Below, one piece after another: positions 20,124 to 30,352 of a stretch of DNA of 64,000 nt. The notes below the pieces were generated by a model, which was not told where the DNA came from, searched no databases, and saw only the letters and a list, made by a program, of their open reading frames with translations. This DNA is from Rodentibacter pneumotropicus DSM 21403 (lineage in GTDB: Bacteria > Pseudomonadota > Gammaproteobacteria > Enterobacterales > Pasteurellaceae): assembly GCF_000379905.1 (NCBI RefSeq), contig NZ_KB904045.1:1-64000 (forward strand). Reading direction: 5' to 3'. The first letter of the stretch is position 1, and the number at the start of each line of letters is the position of its first letter. The position numbers were made by a program, and so were the translations under genes.

Positions 20124-20151
20124 TTGACAAAGAGAATAAGCTGTTGATAAT
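20124..20151 (+). promoter_or_regulatory. Promoter of metX
   Basis: TTGACA (20124-20129) and GATAAT (20146-20151) are spaced by 16 bases, 36 bases before the metX ATG. The -35 box abuts the MetJ-like palindrome, so a bound repressor would block polymerase. Confidence 0.6.
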
Positions 20152-20186
20152 TTAAAACATCTTTTATTTCATGCGGTAGGTTTTCA

Positions 20187-21272
20187 ATGTCGTCTGTCCA
20201 AAATGTGGTGCTTTTTCAAGATAATCCGCTACAGCTTGTGTTGGGCGGTGAAATTTCACTGATTAATGTGGCTTATCAAACTTACGGGACATTGAATACG
20301 GACAAAAGTAATATTGTTCTTATTTGTCATGCTCTAACAGGTGATGCGCAGCCCTATTTTTCGGATAAAGAAAAAAATGGTTGGTGGCAGAACTTTATGG
20401 GTGATGGGCTTGCACTGGATACTTCCCGCTATTTCTTTATCTGCTCGAATGTATTGGGGGGATGCAAAGGTACGACAGGACCGGCTTCAGTTAATCCTAA
20501 AACGGGCAGGCCCTACGGTAGCCAATTTCCGAACATTACTGTGCAGGATATCGTGCATGTGCAAAAGGCTTTACTTGATCATTTAGGCATAACACATTTA
20601 AAAGCCGTGATTGGCGGATCTTTTGGCGGAATGCAAGCGACTCAGTGGGGAATTGAATATCCGGATTTTGTTGATAATATTGTTAATCTTTGTTCATCAC
20701 TTTTTTTCAGTGCAGAAGCCATAGGATTTAATCATGTTATGCGCCAAGCCGTGATTAATGATCCCCATTTTAATGGGGGAGATTATTATGATGGCGCACC
20801 ACCTGAACAAGGATTATCCATTGCCCGTATGTTGGGGATGCTGACTTATCGCACCGATGTTCAGCTTGCTAAAGCATTTGGTCGTGCCACTAAATCGGAA
20901 GGGAATTTTTGGGGAGATTATTTTCAAGTGGAATCCTATTTGACTTATCAAGGTAAAAAATTTCTTGAACGCTTTGATGCTAATAGTTATTTGCATTTGT
21001 TGCGTGCATTGGATATGTATGATCCGAGCTTAGGTTATTCTGATGTTCAAACGGCACTTTCACGTATTAAAGCGCACTATACGTTAATTTCTGTGACAAC
21101 GGATCAACTTTTTAAATCTATTGATTTACATAAAACCAAACAGCTTTTAGAACAAAGTAATGTTTCCTTGGTTTTTCACGAGTTTCCATCGGTTTATGGG
21201 CATGATGCCTTTTTAGTAGATTATGATGGATTTGATAAGTGGATTTGTGAAGGTTTGGCAGGTAAAAATTAA
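20187..21272 (+). CDS. metX: Homoserine O-acetyltransferase
   Basis: A 361-residue alpha/beta-hydrolase-fold enzyme that acetylates homoserine from acetyl-CoA in methionine synthesis. [10 protein letters not shown] near residue 50, the nucleophile elbow [13 protein letters not shown] at about 143-155, and the C-terminal His-Asp region YGHDAFLVD give the Ser-His-Asp triad pattern. The usual family partner GTTGPAS is also present. The promoter carries a MetJ-like operator. H. influenzae also uses MetX instead of enterobacterial MetA. A bidirectional terminator follows. Confidence 0.95.
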   Translation: MSSVQNVVLFQDNPLQLVLGGEISLINVAYQTYGTLNTDKSNIVLICHALTGDAQPYFSDKEKNGWWQNFMGDGLALDTSRYFFICSNVLGGCKGTTGPASVNPKTGRPYGSQFPNITVQDIVHVQKALLDHLGITHLKAVIGGSFGGMQATQWGIEYPDFVDNIVNLCSSLFFSAEAIGFNHVMRQAVINDPHFNGGDYYDGAPPEQGLSIARMLGMLTYRTDVQLAKAFGRATKSEGNFWGDYFQVESYLTYQGKKFLERFDANSYLHLLRALDMYDPSLGYSDVQTALSRIKAHYTLISVTTDQLFKSIDLHKTKQLLEQSNVSLVFHEFPSVYGHDAFLVDYDGFDKWICEGLAGKN

Positions 21273-21300
21273 AAAGTGCGGTAATTTTTACCGCACTTTT
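21272..21300. terminator. Bidirectional terminator of inverted uptake signals (metX/ydjA)
   Basis: AAAAGTGCGGTAA (21272-21284) pairs with TTACCGCACTTTT (21288-21300), a 13-bp stem with a 3-base loop. The stem touches the stop codon of the convergent nitroreductase gene. Confidence 0.85.
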
Positions 21301-21854
21301 TATAAATAGCTCACAAATTCTTCCATATTTCCTGTTCGAGATTCGCGTTCAGGTTTTTCCGCTGCTGTACCAAGCATTAATAATGCGACAATTTCATCTT
21401 TTTCACGACAGCCAAGTGCGTGCCGTAATGCACTGCTGTTGATCCATTTCCCTGTGATCCAAACGTTATCAAATCCTTGTGCATTTGCGGCAAGCTGGAT
21501 GCCATAGGCGGCACAACCTGCAGTAACCAACTGTTCCCAAGTTGGCACTTTTTCCACATCTGGATTAATTTTTGCAACAACCGCGATTACCATCGGTGCA
21601 CGATGAGCAAGTTTTTTAGCTTTTTTTAAGCCTTCTTCGCCAAGATTGAGCTCGACAGCGGCTTCTTTGAGTAAGTTTTCTAATTTATCTAATCCTTCAT
21701 TTTCTATAATAATGAAATGATAAGGCTGCAATTTTCCATGATCCGGTGTGCGAAGTGCTGCCTGAAAAATTTGCTCAAGTTGGCTTTTACTTGGCGCAGG
21801 AGACGTAAGTTTTTTATTTGAGCGTCTTGTGGTTAAAAGGGTTAATGTATCCAT
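21300..21854 (-). CDS. ydjA: YdjA-type NAD(P)H nitroreductase
   Basis: A 184-residue member of the minimal nitroreductase family, the size of E. coli YdjA (183). The N-terminal LTTRRSNKKL block binds the FMN phosphate. ALRTPDHGKLQPYHFIII and the C-terminal EKPERESR are characteristic of the YdjA subgroup. It should be a homodimeric FMN flavoprotein in the cytoplasm; its natural substrate is not known. Its stop codon lies in the terminator shared with metX. Confidence 0.9.
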   Translation of the reverse strand: MDTLTLLTTRRSNKKLTSPAPSKSQLEQIFQAALRTPDHGKLQPYHFIIIENEGLDKLENLLKEAAVELNLGEEGLKKAKKLAHRAPMVIAVVAKINPDVEKVPTWEQLVTAGCAAYGIQLAANAQGFDNVWITGKWINSSALRHALGCREKDEIVALLMLGTAAEKPERESRTGNMEEFVSYL

Positions 21855-21956
21855 TTGATTTCATAGAATAAATAAAAGTGCGGTGGATTATAGCATAGTT
21901 TTTAGACTGAGTTTATGTTACGCTAGACACAATTTTTTCACTTTCCTCAAGTCTTT

Positions 21957-23819
21957 ATGAACCCAATTTTTAGAGTAATTAAATTTTGTTGGCATACATT
22001 AAATTTTATTCGTGATTTAGTGATGAATTTCTTCTTTTTAATTTTCATTTTGTTGCTGCTCACAATTTTCAGTATCACGGCGAATACCAAAAAAAGCGCA
22101 ATAAATTTAAATATGGATAAAGGCGCATTATTACTGAATTTAGACGGTTATTTAGCCGACAATCGTGATGATTCATTTAGTTGGCAGCAGGTATTGCGTG
22201 AATTAAATAGCGATCGTATTCCGACTAAAATTTCTACTTTTGATGTGGTGTATGCAATTAATTTAGCAAAAGAAGATGAGAATATTCGTGGTTTAGTATT
22301 GGATCTCAATTATTTTTCAGGTGGTGATTTGCCCGCAATGAATTATATTGGGAAAGCCATTCAAGATTTTAAAACCTCAGAAAAGCCTGTAATTGCGTTT
22401 GCTAATAATTATTCCCAAGGACAATATTTCTTAGCAAGTTTTGCGGATCAAATTTATTTAAATCCAATTGGACAAGTGTCTATTCGAGGATTGGCACAAG
22501 AAAATCTCTATTATAAAGATTTATTGGATAAGATCGCCGTTACACCGCATATTTTTCGTGTCGGAACCTATAAATCTGCCGTAGAGCCTTTTTTGCGCAA
22601 TGATATGTCGCCGGAAGCCAAAGAAAATATGAATCGATGGTTAAATGGAATGTGGAATAACTATGTGCAAACGGTGAGCGGCAATCGTCGTATTTCTGCA
22701 GACATGTTATTACCGCGAGCTAAACAATATTTGGCTGATTTAAAGGCATTAAAGGGCGATAGTACGGCTTATACAAAACAGCGAAAATTGGTGACGGATA
22801 TTGCCGGTAATCTTGAATTGAATCAAAAATTGACCGCACTTTTTGGTAAAAATTTAGAAGGTGAGGCAAATATGATTCGCTTTTCAGATTATTTATCCGG
22901 TTTTGAGGATCGAATGGCTTCATCGAACGATGAAAATAAAATCGCAGTGATAAACGTAGAAGGCGCAATTATTGATGGTGAAAGTATCGAAAATGAGGTA
23001 GGTGGAGACTATGTGGTACGCCTGTTACGTAAAGCTTATGATGATTCACGGGTAAAAGCGGTAGTTTTACGCGTAAATTCACCGGGAGGAAGTGCTTTTG
23101 CTTCGGAATTAATTCGCCAAGAAGTGGATAATTTACAAAAAATAGGTAAACCTGTGGTTGTTTCTATGGGAGCAATGGCTGCTTCGGGCGGTTATTGGAT
23201 TTCCGCAACCTCCGATTATATTATTGCGGATAAAAATACTATCACCGGCTCTATTGGCATTTTTTCGATGTTGCCGACTTTTGAAAATGCAATTAAAAAA
23301 ATCGGCGTGAATACTGATGGAATTGCTACAACTGAACTAGCAGAAACTTCTGTTTTTAGTCCACTTTCTAAAAATACGCAAGATATTTACCAATTAGAAA
23401 TTGAACATGGCTATGATAAATTCTTAGATTTGGTGAGCCGTGGTCGCCAAATATCAAAAACAGCCGTGGATAAAATTGCACAAGGGCAAGTGTGGTTAGG
23501 GGCGGATGCTTTTAAACATAATCTTGTTGATGAATTGGGGGATTTTGATCGTGCCGTAGAAAAAGCGGGTGAATTGATGAATCTCCATCGTGAGACCGTA
23601 ATTGAAAATTTTACGGTGGAATGGATGACGGAAGAAGATGGCAGCATAATCGGTAAATTATTTCGAGATTTGAAATATAACGCCCAACAATTTATGCAGA
23701 CTTGGTTTGATTTACCAAAACCGATTCAACAGCTCAAACAGCATTTAAATCAACTAAATAAATTTAATGATCCGAAAGGGCAATATTTGTATTGTTTGAA
23801 TTGTGGCGGAGTGAAGTAA
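21957..23819 (+). CDS. sppA: Signal peptide peptidase SppA (protease IV), long form
   Basis: A 620-residue inner-membrane serine protease that degrades cleaved signal peptides. An N-terminal anchor lies at about residues 22-41. The protein is a tandem duplication. The N-terminal half supplies the catalytic Lys (VGTYKSAVEPFLR, ~203) and the C-terminal half the nucleophilic Ser (GAMAASGGYWISA, ~406), as in E. coli SppA (618). It stands alone between convergent genes. An uptake signal lies near 22830. Confidence 0.95.
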   Translation: MNPIFRVIKFCWHTLNFIRDLVMNFFFLIFILLLLTIFSITANTKKSAINLNMDKGALLLNLDGYLADNRDDSFSWQQVLRELNSDRIPTKISTFDVVYAINLAKEDENIRGLVLDLNYFSGGDLPAMNYIGKAIQDFKTSEKPVIAFANNYSQGQYFLASFADQIYLNPIGQVSIRGLAQENLYYKDLLDKIAVTPHIFRVGTYKSAVEPFLRNDMSPEAKENMNRWLNGMWNNYVQTVSGNRRISADMLLPRAKQYLADLKALKGDSTAYTKQRKLVTDIAGNLELNQKLTALFGKNLEGEANMIRFSDYLSGFEDRMASSNDENKIAVINVEGAIIDGESIENEVGGDYVVRLLRKAYDDSRVKAVVLRVNSPGGSAFASELIRQEVDNLQKIGKPVVVSMGAMAASGGYWISATSDYIIADKNTITGSIGIFSMLPTFENAIKKIGVNTDGIATTELAETSVFSPLSKNTQDIYQLEIEHGYDKFLDLVSRGRQISKTAVDKIAQGQVWLGADAFKHNLVDELGDFDRAVEKAGELMNLHRETVIENFTVEWMTEEDGSIIGKLFRDLKYNAQQFMQTWFDLPKPIQQLKQHLNQLNKFNDPKGQYLYCLNCGGVK

Positions 23820-23831
23820 TTTAGTTTGAAG

Positions 23832-23857
23832 AAAAAGCAGGGAATTTCCTGCTTTTT
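23832..23857. terminator. Bidirectional terminator sppA/BASS transporter
   Basis: AAAAAGCAGG (23832-23841) pairs with CCTGCTTTTT (23848-23857). T-runs are on both sides. It is independent of uptake signals, although one lies just downstream at about 23861. Confidence 0.8.
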
Positions 23858-23880
23858 ACTAAGTGCGGTCAATTTAGAGG

Positions 23881-24813
23881 TTATTTTGAGTTTTTCATAT
23901 TCGAGAAAATATTCGCGAGTATTGGACCGGATACATTGTGCCAGAAACTGAATAATGCACTAGGCACAGCAGCGATAGGATTAAAGTGTAGCGCTGCAAG
24001 TGCCGCACCCAAACCGGAATTTTGCATTCCTACTTCAATAGCAATTGCTTTACTGTCCGCAGTATTGAGTTTGAATAGTCTTGCAGCCAAGAAACCGATG
24101 AGATAGCCTAAGCAGTTGTGTAGAACGACAACACTGAAAATTAATAAACCGGACTCAACAATTTTATCCTTACTTACCGCAACGACAGCCGCCAGAATTA
24201 AAACGATTGAAACGACGGAAATAAGCGGTGTAATTTTGCTTGCCTGTACAATCATATTTTTGAATAAGGCACGAACGACTAAACCTAAGAAAATTGGGAA
24301 AAGAACCATTTTTAATACCGACATAAACATTGCCGATGCGTCAATCTCTAACCATTGGTTTGCCAATATGTAGAAAATTGCCGGAGTAAGCAGAGGAGAA
24401 AGCAATGTTGAAATTGTGGTACAAGCAACAGAAAGGGCGGTATTACCTTTTGCAAGATAGGTCATAACATTGGACGATGTGCCACCCGGACAAGAACCGA
24501 CCAAGATAACGCCCACCGCTAAATCAGGAGATAGATTAAATGCTTTGGCAAGTAAGAATGCAATAGCCGGCATAATAATAAATTGTCCTGCTACCCCGAT
24601 AAATACTGCCTTAGGATGTTTTGCGACTTCACTAAAATCTTTGAAAGTGAGTGTAATTCCCATACCAAACATGACTAAACCAAGGAGGTAAGGAATGTAA
24701 GGGGCGAAAATTTTAAATTCAGCGGGGAATAAAAAGGCAAGAATAGCAAAAACAATTGCCCATAAAGCAAAAGTTCTGCTGACAAATTGAGTTAATTTTA
24801 GCAGTGCTTGCAT
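23881..24813 (-). CDS. BASS-family (bile acid:Na+ symporter type) transporter
   Basis: A 310-residue membrane protein with about nine to ten helices. GSCPGGTSSNVMTYLAKGNTALSV at about residues 107-130 and EVGMQNSGLGAALA near residue 262 are the two conserved crossover motifs that bind Na+ and substrate in the family. Bacterial members carry a range of organic anions (pantoate, pyruvate, bile acids), so the substrate cannot be named. It lies downstream of sapF on the same strand but 63 bases away, so it may be read from the sap transcript. Confidence 0.88.
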   Translation of the reverse strand: MQALLKLTQFVSRTFALWAIVFAILAFLFPAEFKIFAPYIPYLLGLVMFGMGITLTFKDFSEVAKHPKAVFIGVAGQFIIMPAIAFLLAKAFNLSPDLAVGVILVGSCPGGTSSNVMTYLAKGNTALSVACTTISTLLSPLLTPAIFYILANQWLEIDASAMFMSVLKMVLFPIFLGLVVRALFKNMIVQASKITPLISVVSIVLILAAVVAVSKDKIVESGLLIFSVVVLHNCLGYLIGFLAARLFKLNTADSKAIAIEVGMQNSGLGAALAALHFNPIAAVPSALFSFWHNVSGPILANIFSNMKNSK

Positions 24814-24876
24814 GGATAGCCCTTATTGTGATGTAAATAAAAGAGTAATTGATTCTAAGGATGTTTTTCTTTCAAA

Positions 24877-25686
24877 TCAATCATCCATATTAGGACGAAT
24901 CCATGAGTTTTCATCAAGTAATCGACCAAAATGACTTTCTACTAATCGTTTTGTTATAGTCGTTTGGGGCTGACAAAAAAGATCTTTGGGTTTACCATAT
25001 TCAATTATTTTCCCTTCATCCATCACTAATACATTATCTGCAATGTGTTTAATCAATCCCAAATCTTGTCCTACATAAATATAAGCAACGCCAAGGTGGG
25101 CTTGAAGATCAAGAGAAAGATTCATCAGTTGTGCGCGAACAGATGAATCAAGCGCGCTGAAAGTATCATCTACAATAATAATTTTAGGTTCTAAGATAAA
25201 CGCTCGGGCTAGTGCTACCCGTTGTTTTTGACTCGCGGAAAGATTCTTAATTTTTAAATTCGTATAATCGGGATAAAGTCCCACCATTCGAAGGGTTTTA
25301 AAAATTTTTTGATTGCGGGTTTCTTCATCCCAATCTGTTGTTAAACGAAGAGGCGTATCTAAAATTTGCCCAATATTTTGGCGAGGATTGAATGCAGAAT
25401 TTACATCTTGGAATACCATGCGAATGTGTTGGGTTCGATAGTGTAAATCCTCAAAATTAAGAGTAGTACCCTTAAACTTTATTTCACCTGAACTCGGCTT
25501 TATCATACCGGCAATCATTTTAACTAAGGTCGATTTTCCCGAACCATTTTTACCGATAATTGCAAGGGTTTGTTTTTTTTCGAGATTAAAACTCACTCTT
25601 TCTACGGCATTAAACATACTTGAACCAAACCAACGGGTAGGATCATTAAAGGCTTTAGATAATTCAATTACTTCCAATAATGGCAT
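24877..25686 (-). CDS. sapF: Peptide ABC transporter ATPase SapF
   Basis: A 269-residue ATPase with Walker [11 protein letters not shown]-loop [13 protein letters not shown], a signature region reading [14 protein letters not shown] (LSASQ in place of the common LSGGQ, as is usual in SapF), and Walker [13 protein letters not shown] (Asp-Asp instead of Asp-Glu). The variant signature and Walker B suggest weak hydrolysis at its site. It is the last gene of sapABCDF, 2 bases after sapD. The Sap system takes up antimicrobial peptides and, in Haemophilus, heme. Confidence 0.93.
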   Translation of the reverse strand: MPLLEVIELSKAFNDPTRWFGSSMFNAVERVSFNLEKKQTLAIIGKNGSGKSTLVKMIAGMIKPSSGEIKFKGTTLNFEDLHYRTQHIRMVFQDVNSAFNPRQNIGQILDTPLRLTTDWDEETRNQKIFKTLRMVGLYPDYTNLKIKNLSASQKQRVALARAFILEPKIIIVDDTFSALDSSVRAQLMNLSLDLQAHLGVAYIYVGQDLGLIKHIADNVLVMDEGKIIEYGKPKDLFCQPQTTITKRLVESHFGRLLDENSWIRPNMDD

Positions 25687-25688
25687 AA

Positions 25689-26741
25689 TTATTCCTTGTT
25701 TGGTTCGGTGGATAATGTTAGAGGTGAATTGGCTAATGTTTCCTTTAAACGTTTTTCCCTAAGATTAATTGGAAAATGGCAGGAAAATTCCTGCTGTTTA
25801 ATACGATAGCGGGCAGGTTTTTGCATACATTCTTTTTGCGAAAACGGACAACGAGGCCCAAAGCGGCAGCCCATTGGCATTTGTTCTAAAAGCGGTACTG
25901 TACCTTCTAATGTCCCCAATTTGGTTTTAAAGCCAAGAGGTTTGGTAAAATCGGGTACAGAATGAATAAGTGCTTGGGTATAAGGATGATGTGGTGATTC
26001 CAGCAATGTTTGAGTCGGTGCCGATTCGGCATTTTGACCACAATATAGTACGGACATTGTGTGACAAAGATCGCTAATACTACGAATGTCATTGCTTGCT
26101 AAAAGAATACTGGTTCCCTGATTTTGATTCATACTGGAAAGTAAACGAAAAACTTGGCGTGCAGTGATTGATTCTAACGTATTGGTCGGTTCATCTGCAA
26201 TTAATAGGCGGGGTTGGTTCGCCACGGCAATTGCGATCATCACTTTTTGACCTTCACCTTCTGTGAGATCATTAGGATAGCTTGCCATAATTTCTTGATG
26301 ATCTTTAATTCCAACACGATGTAATAGTTCAATGGCCCGTCGTTTTTTCCAGCCGAACCAATTCCACCATTTTCCTCGGTATGTCCAGTTTGGAATACTT
26401 TGAATCAGCTGTTTCCCCACCTTTTTGCTGGGATCTAAACAAGTAAGCGGATCTTGAAAAACCATCGAAGCTTCTTTCCCAATGAGCTTTCTGCGCTGCG
26501 CCGGTGATAGTTTTAAGAGTTCTACATCATTAAAACGAAAACGATCGGCAGTGATAATCCAATCTTCTTTTATTGAATTTGCAATGACTTTTGCAATCAA
26601 ACTTTTTCCCGAACCGGATTCACCCACTAACCCTAAAATCTCACCTGAATTTAGGGTCAAATTCACTCCGTCAACAATTTTAATTTGTCCGTTTGGTGTT
26701 TTAATTTCAATGTTTAGATTACGAATATCCAGGAGTACCAT
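25689..26741 (-). CDS. sapD: Peptide ABC transporter ATPase SapD
   Basis: A 350-residue oligopeptide-type ATPase. Walker A GESGSGKS lies at about residues 39-46, Q-loop VFQDP at about 95, [12 protein letters not shown] signature near 165, and Walker [10 protein letters not shown] near 185. A C-terminal cysteine-containing stretch (CRFGPRCPF...KECMQ...FSCHF) is the typical OppD/DppD-like tail. In E. coli, SapD also supports TrkH/TrkG potassium uptake. It is separated from sapC by 2 bases. Confidence 0.94.
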   Translation of the reverse strand: MVLLDIRNLNIEIKTPNGQIKIVDGVNLTLNSGEILGLVGESGSGKSLIAKVIANSIKEDWIITADRFRFNDVELLKLSPAQRRKLIGKEASMVFQDPLTCLDPSKKVGKQLIQSIPNWTYRGKWWNWFGWKKRRAIELLHRVGIKDHQEIMASYPNDLTEGEGQKVMIAIAVANQPRLLIADEPTNTLESITARQVFRLLSSMNQNQGTSILLASNDIRSISDLCHTMSVLYCGQNAESAPTQTLLESPHHPYTQALIHSVPDFTKPLGFKTKLGTLEGTVPLLEQMPMGCRFGPRCPFSQKECMQKPARYRIKQQEFSCHFPINLREKRLKETLANSPLTLSTEPNKE

Positions 26742-26743
26742 AA

Positions 26744-27631
26744 TTATTGATAATATTGGTTGATGGCTTTACATAAGCCGTTAGTAAATAAAATACTTAA
26801 TAAAATAGTGATAATAATTGCAAAACCGGGTAGAAATACCGTCCAAGGTGCAAGATAGAGAAGTTCCAATGAATCTTTAATCATTGCGCCCCATTCAGGC
26901 ATTGGGCGTTGTGCTCCAAGGGAAATAAAGCTCAAGGCGGTAATGTCCAAAATGGTAATGACAAATGCACGTGAAATTTCTTGAATATAGGTAACGGTAA
27001 TATTTGGCAAAATAGTGCTACGCAACAATTCAATGTTGGAAATACCATCAAGTTTTAGAATGATCACATATTCTTTGTCTAGTTCTCGCTGAATTGCTTG
27101 GTATATGGTGTGAATGAAGTAAGGTAGCACAGCCAATATGGTCGATACCATTGCATTCATTAAACTGGGTTCCATAAAGGTCGAGATAATGATGGCAATT
27201 AACAAAATAGGAAGCGATAGAAACGCATCAAAAATATGTCCTAGGAAACGGGCTTTAATCCCTCCTGACATTCCGGCTAAAACCCCTAATGCTCCACCGA
27301 TGATCGCCACGAGAAAGACGACAATGAGGGAAGAACCGAGAGTATAACGCGTTCCCATAATAACTCGACTTAGTACATCTCGAGCGAGATCATCAGTGCC
27401 GAAGAAAAAAGCAATTTGTCCTTTTTCTACCCAAGAGGGGGGCATTAATTCTTGCCCGGCAAACTCCATACTATCGCTATAGGGGGCGATAAAAGGGGCA
27501 AAAAGGGCGGTCAAAGTTAGCAGAAAAAATAAATAAAAGCTGAATAAGGCGATACGGTTTTTACGAAACTGTAACCAAATTTGATAAATTGATGTACTTT
27601 CACGAAATTCATCAGGTTCTTTATCTAGCAT
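26744..27631 (-). CDS. sapC: Peptide ABC transporter permease SapC
   Basis: A 295-residue DppC-like permease with an N-terminal cytoplasmic helix, a first membrane segment at about 28-50, and the remaining helices in the C-terminal two thirds. The permease ATPase-docking loop (EISRAFVITILDITALSFISLGAQ) is near residue 220. The start overlaps the end of sapB by 11 bases, showing tight coupling. It forms the channel with SapB. Confidence 0.93.
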   Translation of the reverse strand: MLDKEPDEFRESTSIYQIWLQFRKNRIALFSFYLFFLLTLTALFAPFIAPYSDSMEFAGQELMPPSWVEKGQIAFFFGTDDLARDVLSRVIMGTRYTLGSSLIVVFLVAIIGGALGVLAGMSGGIKARFLGHIFDAFLSLPILLIAIIISTFMEPSLMNAMVSTILAVLPYFIHTIYQAIQRELDKEYVIILKLDGISNIELLRSTILPNITVTYIQEISRAFVITILDITALSFISLGAQRPMPEWGAMIKDSLELLYLAPWTVFLPGFAIIITILLSILFTNGLCKAINQYYQ

Positions 27632-28586
27632 ACCAACCTTTCTTATTAAACGGATCGAGAATAAACATCAGGGTTTTTGCCAATGTATCAAGGGTGATAA
27701 TACAAATTCCCAATGCAATCACACCGGCTGAAATACTGTTGTAGTCTTGATGGGTTACGGCATCAATCAGCCAACGCCCAATGCCCGGCCAACCAAGAAC
27801 CGTTTCCACCAACATACATTGTGTGATAACCAATGTGAATACGCGTGTAATCTGCGGCACTAGAAAAGGAAAGGTATTACGGAAAACATATTGTTGCAAA
27901 ATTTTCCATTTTGACCAACCACGGGTGAGTGCAGCTTTGGCGTAATTTTGTTGCAAAATATACTCTGCACGCTGTTGAATAATGCGGATAATTTCCATAG
28001 TGGGCAAAATACATAAAATAAGTGTAGGCAAGGCTAAATGTTGCAATACATTTTGAATGATTTTTATACGATAGGGCGCATCTACAAACCATACATCAAT
28101 CACCGGAAAGCCGGTAATCGGTTTAATTTCATAGAGCAAATTATATTGTCCTGTTGCGGAGATTTCCCAACCGTAAATTGCTGCCGAATAAAGTAGAATC
28201 GGTGCGAGCCAAAAAACGGGGATAGATAATCCCACATAAGAGAGGTTTTGTAAGCTCTTTGAAAAAATACCCTGATTATTAACCGCACTTAGAATCCCAA
28301 GGGGAATACTTAAAATAAAGGCAAGTAAAAGTGCGCTAAAACAGAGTTCTAATGTAGGCGGTAATACGGTAAAAATCAGTGATTTTAAAGATTGCCCGCC
28401 GTTGTAAGTAATACCAAAATCCCCCTGTAACAAGGCGCTAAGATAGTGAAAATAAGCACTATAAATGCTATTTGTGATAAGGGCTGAATTAAGCGGATCA
28501 CGCATTAAAATAGCAAAGCTCAGTAAGGTTAAAATAAATAATAATAAGCTGGCCCAAAGGAGATGGCGTAGCGCTGACCACAACAT
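27621..28586 (-). CDS. sapB: Peptide ABC transporter permease SapB
   Basis: A 321-residue DppB-like permease with about six membrane helices. The cytoplasmic loop NYAKAALTRGWSKWKI is the EAA-type docking site for the ATPases. The start codon overlaps the sapA stop by one base (TAATG), so translation is probably coupled. It forms the channel with SapC. Confidence 0.94.
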   Translation of the reverse strand: MLWSALRHLLWASLLLFILTLLSFAILMRDPLNSALITNSIYSAYFHYLSALLQGDFGITYNGGQSLKSLIFTVLPPTLELCFSALLLAFILSIPLGILSAVNNQGIFSKSLQNLSYVGLSIPVFWLAPILLYSAAIYGWEISATGQYNLLYEIKPITGFPVIDVWFVDAPYRIKIIQNVLQHLALPTLILCILPTMEIIRIIQQRAEYILQQNYAKAALTRGWSKWKILQQYVFRNTFPFLVPQITRVFTLVITQCMLVETVLGWPGIGRWLIDAVTHQDYNSISAGVIALGICIITLDTLAKTLMFILDPFNKKGWYAR

Positions 28587-30283
28587 TATTTTTTCTCCTT
28601 CTCAAAATAGAGTGTCGAAAAATGCATACTACCGAAAGGGCTCATTTTTACGCCTTTCACCTTTCTATTTGCCACCAAAAAGCGTTTAGCACTGGCAATG
28701 GGCACAATCGGTAATTCTCTTAGCACTAAATCTTGTGCAAGATTATAATTTCTAGCACGTTCTTGTAATCTTGTACTGGAAAGAGCATTATCCATCAACT
28801 GATTAAATTTAGGATTGCACCAATTGGACAAATTTGTAATGTCATCTTTGGTATCGCAGCTCAAAATTGGGCGCATAAAACCATCGGGATCTAAATTTCC
28901 GGCAAGCCAACCTGTAAGGATGATATCGTAATCCTCAGTTTTCTTAGCGAGTTGATCGAGTAAAAATACTCGAGTAACCGACCGTACTTTTACCTTTACA
29001 CCGGCTTGAGCCAAATCCCATTTAATCAGTTCCGCCGTTTTTAATGGGGAGGGATTGTACACCTGTTCTTCATTTAATACCCACATATTTAGATGAAGAT
29101 TTTTGCCGGATAGGATATTTTTCGCCTGTTTGGGGGAATAGTCAAACTCAAATTCCGGTGTATTTACAGTCGATGCCCAAGAAATATTAGGAATAATGTT
29201 ATTCGCCACGGTAGCCGTGTTGTGATAGATATTACGTACAATGCGTGCTCGGTTGATACTTTGAGAAATTGCTTGGCGAATTTGCTCATTTTGCATAAGG
29301 GGTTTATTAAAATTAAACGCAAGATAGGAAAGATTCATTCCATCTGTTGATTGTAAATAATAACGTTCGTCATTATTGTGTAACAAGCCTAATTGACTCA
29401 CTTCAGGATAAGAGGCAATTTGGCATTCATTGTTGAAAAATTTGATAAGCCGAGTGGTTCGTTCAGTGGATAAATCAACCAAAATATGTTTAATTTTGGC
29501 ATCTTTGTTCCAATAATTATCATTGCGTAACAGCCTAACATATTGATTATATACATAGTTTTGAACTTGATAAGGCCCTGTGCCGACAGGGTGGGTATCT
29601 AATTGTGCGAGATTATTGTCAGCATTTAATTGATAGGCATATTCTTGCGAGAAAATAATCGCATATTGGCTGGCAAGATGTGACAAGATAGAGGAATCCG
29701 GCTCAAATAGTTCAATTTTTACTTGGTAAGGATTGATCGCAGTAATGGATTTTATTTTTTGGTTTAATTTTATGCTATCAAAATAAGGAAAGCGGACTTT
29801 TTTCGCCTGTTCATGAAATACTCGGTGCTGTGGATTTTTATCATGCTCAGGATTTTCTTGATCTAAAATGGGCAAATAGGTGTCATGTCCGAGTACACGG
29901 TTAATGGAAAATACCACATCCTCAGCATTAAAATCACGAGTTGGCGTAAACCATGGCGTATGGTGAAATTTTACCCCTTTACGGAGATTAATTAAAATCT
30001 CCTTACCATTGGATGAAATAGAATAAGATATCGCTAAAGAGGGAGTAACTGTTGCACTGTGGTTTTTGATTTCAAACAGCTTATTATAAATTTGTTCCGT
30101 GACTACATTCATACTAGTACCGGCATCTGCTGTTTGCGGATTGAAAGAGAAACCCGATACATTAGTGCAATAAATCAACCCGTTTTCCGTTAAACTTTCC
30201 GGCACACGCGGTGCAGCTTGAACTTGTGTAAACAAGCCCATATTTATCAGAAAGCAAAAAAATGTCAGATTTCGGCGTAACAT
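28586..30283 (-). CDS. sapA: Peptide/heme-binding periplasmic protein SapA
   Basis: A 565-residue solute-binding protein of the SBP5 family (DppA/OppA-like). A signal peptide of about 23 residues ends QVQA. It begins the sapABCDF operon and is divergent from ycjX, with 69 bases between. In non-typeable Haemophilus, SapA binds antimicrobial peptides and heme for import and helps survival in the host. The overall length and fold segments (NRVLGHDTYLPIL, QAISQSINRARI, DPDGFMRPI) agree with the family. Confidence 0.95.
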   Translation of the reverse strand: MLRRNLTFFCFLINMGLFTQVQAAPRVPESLTENGLIYCTNVSGFSFNPQTADAGTSMNVVTEQIYNKLFEIKNHSATVTPSLAISYSISSNGKEILINLRKGVKFHHTPWFTPTRDFNAEDVVFSINRVLGHDTYLPILDQENPEHDKNPQHRVFHEQAKKVRFPYFDSIKLNQKIKSITAINPYQVKIELFEPDSSILSHLASQYAIIFSQEYAYQLNADNNLAQLDTHPVGTGPYQVQNYVYNQYVRLLRNDNYWNKDAKIKHILVDLSTERTTRLIKFFNNECQIASYPEVSQLGLLHNNDERYYLQSTDGMNLSYLAFNFNKPLMQNEQIRQAISQSINRARIVRNIYHNTATVANNIIPNISWASTVNTPEFEFDYSPKQAKNILSGKNLHLNMWVLNEEQVYNPSPLKTAELIKWDLAQAGVKVKVRSVTRVFLLDQLAKKTEDYDIILTGWLAGNLDPDGFMRPILSCDTKDDITNLSNWCNPKFNQLMDNALSSTRLQERARNYNLAQDLVLRELPIVPIASAKRFLVANRKVKGVKMSPFGSMHFSTLYFEKEKK

Positions 30284-30352
30284 AGAGTGTGTGTTATGGT
30301 AAATTATGTCGCGAATTGTAAGATATATTGGTAAAAATGGCTAGGCTATTGA

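Noticed and set aside
24877-25686. SapF as a defective pseudogene because of LSASQ and VDDT motifs
   Set aside because: These variants are typical of SapF proteins, the frame is intact, and the gene is in a tight operon.
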